Shown here in pieces: positions 58,945 through 64,000 of a stretch of DNA of 64,000 nt. The stretch's first letter is position 1; every line of letters starts with the position of its first letter. The DNA comes from Acidobacteriota bacterium (GTDB lineage Bacteria > Acidobacteriota > Thermoanaerobaculia > UBA5066). The position numbers were made by a program, and so were the translations under genes. The DNA is taken from the NCBI GenBank assembly GCA_008363385.1, contig RHKY01000014.1, positions 30,950 through 94,949 on the forward strand, in the 5' to 3' direction. The notes under the pieces were generated by a model. It was given only the letters and a program-made list of their open reading frames with translations. It did not search any database and was not told the DNA's origin.

Positions 58945-60171
58945 TCAGCCCTTCACGCAGACGACCTGCCGGAGCGTGTGGACGACCTCCACGAGGTCGC
59001 TCTGCGCGGCCATCACGGCGTCGATCGGCTTGTAGGCCATCGGCGTCTCGTCCAGGACGTCCTCGTCCTTGCGGCACTCCACCCCCTCGGTGGCGCGGAC
59101 GTGGTCGGTCACGCTGAAGCGGCGCTTCGCCTCGGTCCTCGACATCGCGCGGCCCGCCCCGTGGCTGCAGCTCTCGAAGCTCTCGACGTTCCCCAGGCCG
59201 CGCACGACGTACGAGCGCGCGCCCATGCTCCCGGGGATGACGCCGAGGTCCCCGAGCCCCGCGCGGACCGCCCCCTTCCGGGTGACGAAGACCTCGCGGC
59301 CGTAGTGCCGCTCCCGGGCGACGTAGTTGTGGTGGCAGTTCACCGCGACGACGCCGGCGGAGAACGGCGGGATCCCCCGCACCCCTCCGACCGCCCGGAC
59401 GACGGCGTCCATCATCAGCCGGCGGTTGACGAGGGCGTACTCCTGCGCCCAGCCGACCGCCTCGACGTAGTCGTCGAAGTGGCGCGAGCCCTCCCGCAGG
59501 TACGCCAGGTCGCGGTCCGGGAGGGGGACGCCGAGGCGGTGCATCTCCTCCTTGGCGAGCGCGATGAAGTAGCTCCCGATCCGGTTCCCCACGCCCCGCG
59601 AGCCGGAGTGGAGGAGGAACCAGACCCCGTCCCCCTCGTCCAGGCAGACCTCGATGAAGTGGTTCCCGGTGCCGAGCGTCCCGAGGTGCGTGACGTGGTG
59701 GGCGCGCGCGACGGCCGGGTGCCGCTCGGCGAGCGACTCGAAGCGCGGGCCGAGCCGCTCCCACGCCCCGACCGCGGGCGGTGGCGGCGACCCCCACGCC
59801 CCCCGGTCCCCCCGGCCGCCGCCGTGCGTCCGGCCGACCGGGACGGCCTCCTCGATCGCGGTCCGGACGCCGTGGAGCGAGTCGGGGAGGTCGCCGGCGC
59901 CGAGGGTCGTCTTCACGGCCATCATCCCGCACCCGATGTCGACCCCGACGGCGGCGGGGATGACGGCGTCCACCGTCGGCAGGACGCATCCGACCGTGGC
60001 GCCGATGCCGGTGTGGACGTCCGGCATGACCGCCACCCACTTGTAGACGATCGGCAGGCGCGCGGCGTTCTCCACCTGGCGGCGCGCGTCCTCCTCGAAC
60101 GGGACGCCCCTGACCCACGCCTTGATCGGCACGCCGCCCTTCGGCTCGAGGAGCCGGTAGCCGCCGCTCAC
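58945..60171 (-). CDS. rtcB: RNA ligase RtcB
   Basis: It joins 2',3'-cyclic phosphate or 3'-phosphate RNA ends to 5'-OH ends with GTP and manganese. The 408-residue protein has VMPDVHTGIGATVGCVLP, the metal Asp/Cys in GVDIGCGM, LGTLGTGNHFIEV, LLHSGSRGVGN, NCHHNYVARER and the guanylylated His in SCSHGAGRAMSR. A Gly/Pro-rich insertion (GGGRGDRGAWGS, ~130) is unusual but peripheral. GTG start 6 nt after a GATGAT box (60178-60183), leaderless type. No archease or RNA-damage operon partner is adjacent. Confidence 0.95.
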   Translation of the reverse strand: MSGGYRLLEPKGGVPIKAWVRGVPFEEDARRQVENAARLPIVYKWVAVMPDVHTGIGATVGCVLPTVDAVIPAAVGVDIGCGMMAVKTTLGAGDLPDSLHGVRTAIEEAVPVGRTHGGGRGDRGAWGSPPPPAVGAWERLGPRFESLAERHPAVARAHHVTHLGTLGTGNHFIEVCLDEGDGVWFLLHSGSRGVGNRIGSYFIALAKEEMHRLGVPLPDRDLAYLREGSRHFDDYVEAVGWAQEYALVNRRLMMDAVVRAVGGVRGIPPFSAGVVAVNCHHNYVARERHYGREVFVTRKGAVRAGLGDLGVIPGSMGARSYVVRGLGNVESFESCSHGAGRAMSRTEAKRRFSVTDHVRATEGVECRKDEDVLDETPMAYKPIDAVMAAQSDLVEVVHTLRQVVCVKG

Positions 60172-60274
60172 GGTCCCATCATCGCAGCCCCCGGGCGCGG
60201 GGGCACGACGCTCTCCGCCCTTCCCGCGACGCGGCCGGAGGAGAATCCGTAGAACCGGGGCGTGAGGTGAAGGA

Positions 60275-61564
60275 ATGAGCGTCGGATCGCGGGCCGGCAT
60301 CGTCGTCGGCGGCCTGGTCCTCCTCGCGGCAACCGTCCAGGCGGGCGTGTCGGGGCTGGCCTCCTCGCGGCTGGTCGGCGTCGACGCGCGCTGGGAGAAG
60401 AGCCCCGGCCCCCTCCCCGACTTCGCCGCCCGGTACCCCCGGAAGGAGACCAACCCGGTCGCGCGCGAGCTCGAGACGCTCGCCGCGGCGATCGGGGTCG
60501 ACCTGACGCCGGGGCAGCAGGCGGGCGCGCACCCCTCGCCGGCGGCGCGACGGGCCCACGACGAGGCGAGGCCCGCCCTGAACGACTGGCTCGTCGCCGA
60601 GCTGGGCCGCGCCGAGGAGCCGGTCGAGCCGCCCCCGGAGGCCGTCCGCGCGTACCTGTCCTCGGTCCGGCCCGGGCTGGACGCCCTCGCGGCGAGGCTC
60701 GCGGAAGGCCCTCCGCCGACCTGGACGGAGGACGTCGACCTCCTCTTCGCCGCGCCGCTGCCGAACCTCCTGGGCCACGTGAACCTCTCGCGCCTCTTCG
60801 CCGCCTCGGCCCTCCTGCGTGCGCTCGACGGCGAGGCGGACGCCGACCGGCCGCTCCGCGCCGCGTGGGCCCTGTCGGACCCTCTCCGGGAGCGGCCCGA
60901 GCTGATCTCGCGCCTGGTCCACCTCGCCGACGTCCGCTACGTCGCCGGGGCTCTCCGGAAGGTCCCCGCGGAGCCGGGGCCGTGGCGCGCGAGGCTGTCG
61001 ACGGTCGACCCCCGCGCGCTCGTCGAGGAGTGCCTCCTGGGCGAGGCCTGGGTCGTACGCGAGCTCGCGTGGCGGCCGTCGGCCGGGGAGATCGAGGGGA
61101 TCTCGACCGGCGCCGCGTGGTTCGCCGCGCGCCCGTGGCTGAGGCTCGAGGCGTCGAGGCTCCTCGAGGACCACCGCCGGCTCGTCCTGGCGGCCCGGAA
61201 CGCTCCGGTCACGGACGGGGACCCGAATGCGGTCGCCCGCGCGGCGGGGCTCGACGGCTCCCGGAGCAGCCTCTGGGGGCTCGACGTCGTCGACGTCGGC
61301 TCGATCCTGCGCCGGGCCGACCGCCTCGTCGTCGACCTCGAGCTCACGGAGCGCCTCCTCCTCGCGCGTGACCTCCGCCGGGCGGCGGGACCCGACGCGC
61401 CCTGGCCGGCACAGGTCGAGGGCTCAGCGCCGAGCCGCCTCGCCGGCGCCTCCTGGACGTACTCGGTCGAGGGCGGCCGGCTCACGATCTCCCTCAGCCG
61501 CGAGACGGCCTGGCCCGGTCAGATCGGCCTCTTCCTGCCGGATCGGTTCGTCTCCCGCGGCTGA
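60275..61564 (+). CDS. Exported helical protein of unknown function
   Basis: A 429-residue protein with an N-terminal hydrophobic signal or anchor (~8-26, IVVGGLVLLAATVQAGVSG) and a largely helical body (LLGHVNLSRLFAASALLRAL, RLEASRLLEDHRRLVLAARN). It ends with a short beta part (ASWTYSVEGGRLTISLSRET). I recognise no family, although the all-helical layout with a terminal hairpin recurs in several GC-rich lineages. The ATG follows GGTGAAGGA. It lies between rtcB and glmM with no obvious functional link. Confidence 0.65.
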   Translation: MSVGSRAGIVVGGLVLLAATVQAGVSGLASSRLVGVDARWEKSPGPLPDFAARYPRKETNPVARELETLAAAIGVDLTPGQQAGAHPSPAARRAHDEARPALNDWLVAELGRAEEPVEPPPEAVRAYLSSVRPGLDALAARLAEGPPPTWTEDVDLLFAAPLPNLLGHVNLSRLFAASALLRALDGEADADRPLRAAWALSDPLRERPELISRLVHLADVRYVAGALRKVPAEPGPWRARLSTVDPRALVEECLLGEAWVVRELAWRPSAGEIEGISTGAAWFAARPWLRLEASRLLEDHRRLVLAARNAPVTDGDPNAVARAAGLDGSRSSLWGLDVVDVGSILRRADRLVVDLELTERLLLARDLRRAAGPDAPWPAQVEGSAPSRLAGASWTYSVEGGRLTISLSRETAWPGQIGLFLPDRFVSRG

Positions 61565-61613
61565 TCGCGGCGCGCCGTCGGCCGGCCCGCCGCCGGGCTA
61601 GAATCCCGCCCCG

Positions 61614-62936
61614 ATGCGGCGGCTTTTCGGCACCGACGGCATCCGCGGCCTCGCCGGAGCGCCGCCGCTCGACTCCGCCACCGTCTCGAGGGTGGGCCGG
61701 GCCCTCGTCCGGTGCCTGAGGAAGCCCGGCGACGGCCCCGTCAGCGTCGTCGTCGGATGCGACCCGCGGGAGTCCTCGGCGGGGATCGTCGCAGCCCTCT
61801 CGGGCGGGATCGCGGCCGAGGGGGGGAGCCCGGTCTTCGCGGGGGTCGTCCCGACGCCGGGCGTCGCCTACCTCGCACGGACCCTCGGCGCCGACGCGGG
61901 CGTGGTCGTCTCTGCCTCGCACAACCCCTGGCGCGACAACGGGATCAAGCTCTTCTCCGGCGCGGGCCGGAAGCTGCCGGACGCCGTCGAGGCGGCCGTG
62001 GAGCGCGAGATCGCCGCCTCGCACGAGGCCCCGCCGGGCCGGCCGGAGGCGGATCCCGGGCTCGTCCAGAAGTACCTCGACTACCTCCTCGGGAGCGTCG
62101 CCCACCGTCTCGACGGGCTCTCCGTCGTCGTCGACGCCGCCAACGGCGCGGCCTCCGGGGTCGCCCCGGAGGCCTTCCGCCGCGCCGGGGCGAAGGTCCG
62201 CGCGACGAACGTCTCCCCCGACGGCCGGAACATCAACGAGGGGTGCGGGGCGCTCCACCCCGCCGCGATGGCCCGCGCGGTCGTGGCGGCGGGCGCCGAC
62301 CTCGGCCTGGCGCTCGACGGCGACGCCGACCGGGTCGTCATGGCCGACGGCGCCGGCCGGCTCCTGGACGGCGACGACGTCCTCTACCTCTGGACGCTGG
62401 AGCTGGAGCGCGAGGGGCGGAAGCCCGATGTGGTCGTCGGGACCGTGATGTCCAACTTCGGGCTGGAGCGCGCCCTTTCGGACCGCGGGGTGACGCTCCT
62501 GCGCGCCGCGGTCGGGGACCGTTACGTCGTCGAGGAGATGGAGCGGAGCGGCGCGGTCCTCGGGGGCGAGCAGTCGGGGCACCTGATCCACGCCGCGCGC
62601 TCGACGACGGGCGACGGGACGCTGACGGGGCTCGCCATCGCGGCGCTCGTGGCCGCGAGCGGGGCCCCCCTCGCCGCGCAGCCGCGCATCGAGCGGACGC
62701 CCCAGGTCCTGAGGAACGTCCGGGTCCGCGAGAAGCCGCCGTTCGACTCCATCCCGCACCTCGTCGAGGAGCAGCGGCGGGCCGAGGAGCTCCTGGCCGG
62801 CAGCGGCCGCGTCCTCCTGCGGTACTCGGGGACGGAGGCCCTGGCGCGCGTGATGGTCGAGGGGGCCGACCGAGACCTCGTCGACTCCCTCGCCGCCTCG
62901 CTGGCCCGCTCGCTCGAAAGCGCCATCGGAATATGA
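61614..62936 (+). CDS. glmM: Phosphoglucosamine mutase
   Basis: It converts glucosamine-6-phosphate to glucosamine-1-phosphate for UDP-GlcNAc, peptidoglycan and LPS synthesis. The 440 residues carry RLFGTDGIRGLAG at the N-terminus, the phosphoserine loop VVVSASHNPWRDNGIK, the metal loop LALDGDADRVVMAD, the sugar loop LGGEQSGHLI and the phosphate site LLRYSGTEALARVM. TAGAAT (61599-61604) ends 9 nt before the ATG. Confidence 0.95.
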   Translation: MRRLFGTDGIRGLAGAPPLDSATVSRVGRALVRCLRKPGDGPVSVVVGCDPRESSAGIVAALSGGIAAEGGSPVFAGVVPTPGVAYLARTLGADAGVVVSASHNPWRDNGIKLFSGAGRKLPDAVEAAVEREIAASHEAPPGRPEADPGLVQKYLDYLLGSVAHRLDGLSVVVDAANGAASGVAPEAFRRAGAKVRATNVSPDGRNINEGCGALHPAAMARAVVAAGADLGLALDGDADRVVMADGAGRLLDGDDVLYLWTLELEREGRKPDVVVGTVMSNFGLERALSDRGVTLLRAAVGDRYVVEEMERSGAVLGGEQSGHLIHAARSTTGDGTLTGLAIAALVAASGAPLAAQPRIERTPQVLRNVRVREKPPFDSIPHLVEEQRRAEELLAGSGRVLLRYSGTEALARVMVEGADRDLVDSLAASLARSLESAIGI

Positions 62937-62937
62937 G

Positions 62938-62988
62938 GCGGGGGAAGACCGCCGCCCGGTCCTCCCCCGCACCCCCACCTTTCGGCCG
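62938..62988 (+). terminator. Hairpin repeat, type B copy 2 (glmM terminator)
   Basis: GCGGGGGAAGACCG (62938-62951) pairs with CGGTCCTCCCCCGC (62957-62970) with one A-C mismatch and loop CCGCC. The tail ACCCCCACCTTTCGGCCG (62971-62988) ends the element. Stem, loop and tail match the minus-strand element at 11363-11414 almost base for base. It starts 2 bp after the glmM stop. Confidence 0.78.
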
Positions 62989-63092
62989 CATGGGCAATCT
63001 TGCCTTTGGCGTCGTCAGTTCCCGTCTCTGACGGATGTCAGAGGACGGGGCCGCCGGGGCGCGGCATCTTCTCCGTCGCGGAGGAGACGCCC

Positions 63093-63605
63093 GTGACGAA
63101 GACCCCGATTGCCATCGCCGGAGCCGCCCTGCTCGCCATCGCCGTCGGCGGGACCGCTTTCTTCCTCGGCCGCCGGGCCGGCACGCCGTCGGAGCGGCCG
63201 CGGGTCGTCCCGTCCAGCGAGGCCGCGGAACCCGAGGCCGCGGAACCCGAGGCCGCGGCGCCCGAGGCCGCGGAACCCGGGACCGCGAAGGCCCCGGCCC
63301 CCCGGTCGAAGGCGAGGAGGAAGGCGCCCGCCTCCGACGTCGTCGTCGAGCCGGTCGTCGTGGAGAAGGTCGCCCCGCAGGTGCCGGAGCTCGCCCGCCG
63401 CTACAAGCTCCACGGCACGGTCGTCCTGAGGGCCAGCATCTCCCGCGAGGGCGAGGTCGAGGACGTGGAGGTCGTCAAGGGAGTCCACCCGCTCCTGGAC
63501 GGCGCGGCGCAGCGGGCCGTGGCGCGCTGGAAGTACAGGCCGGGACTCGTCAACGGCCGGCCGACCCCGGCGCGCCTGAAGGTGACGGTCGACTTCAAGG
63601 CCTGA
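63093..63605 (+). CDS. TonB C-terminal domain protein
   Basis: A ~170-residue membrane-anchored protein. An N-terminal span (~5-24, IAIAGAALLAIAVGGTAFFL) is followed by an Ala/Glu/Pro linker built from direct repeats coding for AEPEA, then a TonB C-terminal domain (~90-170: APQVPELARRYKLHGTVVLR, VHPLLDGAAQRAVARWKYRP). The linker DNA itself is a tandem repeat of GCGGAACCCGAGGCC with slight variation. It could energise outer-membrane receptors with ExbBD or be a TonB-like structural protein. GTG start at 63093 with a GGAGGAG ribosome-binding site. Confidence 0.82.
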   Translation: MTKTPIAIAGAALLAIAVGGTAFFLGRRAGTPSERPRVVPSSEAAEPEAAEPEAAAPEAAEPGTAKAPAPRSKARRKAPASDVVVEPVVVEKVAPQVPELARRYKLHGTVVLRASISREGEVEDVEVVKGVHPLLDGAAQRAVARWKYRPGLVNGRPTPARLKVTVDFKA

Positions 63606-63851
63606 GGCGCCGCCCCGGAGCCCGGAGCGCGGGACGTCCGGTGACGTCGTCCGCTTCTGCGAGTACGGCCGCTGGGGAGACGGCGGCGTCCAATGCTCGG
63701 GACCGTCCGGCTGGGCTGAGCCGGGACGCCGGAGGTCCGGGCCGAGCGGAGAGGGCTTCCGCGCGCGGAGAGACGTCGTGTCGAGTTGCGGGGCGCGGGG
63801 CGGGTCTGTACTCTGGCGCCGGACGTTCCCGGGAGGGCAAGAGGGCACACC
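63606..63851. other. Intergenic gap without recognised gene
   Basis: 246 bp between the TonB-domain gene and the RHS gene. I see no convincing coding frame, hairpin or -10 box of the TAGAAT kind; a GGAGGGCAAG stretch just before 63852 is a possible ribosome-binding site for the RHS gene. Confidence 0.4.
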
Positions 63852-64000
63852 ATGCAGCGGGAGCGACACCGGTGGGGCGTCCGGTCGCGGGGCGCCGGCA
63901 GGGCGGCCGCGCTCCCCTTCGTGCTCCTCCTCCTCGCGCTGCCCGCGTCGGCCGAGACCGTCACCTACACGTACGACGCGGCGGGGAGGCTGGTGCGGGT
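63852..64000 (+). CDS. RHS/YD-repeat protein, N-terminal fragment (3' end outside window)
   Basis: The first ~49 residues of a probably large secreted protein. A basic head (MQRERHRWGVRSRGAGRAA) is followed by a hydrophobic signal core (LPFVLLLLALPASA) with cleavage near SAE. The mature protein starts at once with the YD-repeat motif VTYTYDAAGRLVRV. RHS proteins form large beta-cocoons that carry variable C-terminal toxins or serve as surface proteins. Whether a toxin, immunity gene or secretion cue follows lies to the right of the window. Confidence 0.75.
   Translation, partial: MQRERHRWGVRSRGAGRAAALPFVLLLLALPASAETVTYTYDAAGRLVR

Noticed and set aside
63219-63290. The GCGGAACCCGAGGCC repeats as a mobile or regulatory repeat
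   Set aside because: They are in frame and encode the Ala/Glu/Pro linker of the TonB-domain protein, a normal feature of that family.

Overview
This is a very GC-rich (about 70%) bacterial chromosome segment with densely packed genes on both strands, short intergenic gaps, ATGA/GTGA overlaps and strong G/C bias at third codon positions. The gene mix fits an Acidobacteriota-like or other deep-branching soil or sediment heterotroph: ATP-type PEP carboxykinase, isocitrate lyase, an 11-heme cytochrome, an M64 peptidase, a tilS-hpt-ftsH cluster and an RHS protein. The phylum is inferred from gene content only and is uncertain. Apart from one group II intron, most of the window is core chromosome.

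Layout. 1-5.3 kb: the end of a sensor kinase, serine acetyltransferase, a TPR lipoprotein-like protein, a DUF3467 protein, a thioredoxin-fold protein and a sigma/anti-sigma pair. 5.4-8.6 kb: a HEAT/AlkD-like protein, a truncated radical SAM gene, mnmA and phhB. 8.7-12.2 kb: an operon of a BldC-like regulator, an 11-heme cytochrome c and a membrane cytochrome b, followed by a PAS-LuxR regulator. 12.4-17.0 kb: an operon whose first gene fuses a CxC-type metal permease to an HflK-like SPFH domain, followed by two more SPFH proteins. 17.1-23.1 kb: membrane proteins, dienelactone hydrolase, a molybdopterin oxidoreductase and a macrodomain protein. 23.1-24.9 kb: a group II intron with a maturase, sitting just after a terminator hairpin. 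25.0-34.6 kb: a secreted protein, a radical SAM protein, a kinase-like receptor lacking the HRD aspartate, a PafA-like phosphatase, a Cys/Met PLP enzyme, a cyclic-nucleotide-binding protein and a 2'-5' RNA ligase-like phosphodiesterase. 34.6-43.5 kb: M64 peptidase, pckA, a zinc-ribbon miniprotein, tRNA-CAT, tilS-hpt-ftsH, a CHAP-like protein and folP. 43.5-47.8 kb: a MacAB-type export operon. 47.8-51.6 kb: NfeD and two flotillin-like proteins, then an L,D-transpeptidase. 51.6-64 kb: a small XRE regulator with a micro-ORF, mdh, a DUF1684 protein, aceA, a GGDEF-EAL receptor, rtcB, a secreted protein, glmM, a TonB-domain protein and the start of an RHS protein.

Two signals recur across the window. 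First, at least sixteen genes carry a TANNNT-type -10 box placed only 6-9 nt before the start codon, which suggests widespread leaderless transcription. It also corrects several starts, including an apparent ATC start for the GGDEF-EAL gene. Second, a family of long GC hairpins, often with GGGGGA/TCCCCC outer arms, different inner arms and sometimes a conserved 3' tail, sits in the gaps after genes. Some copies occur as near-identical distant pairs, and one cluster appears to have removed the start of a secreted-protein gene. All functional statements come from reading the sequence; no database search was possible.
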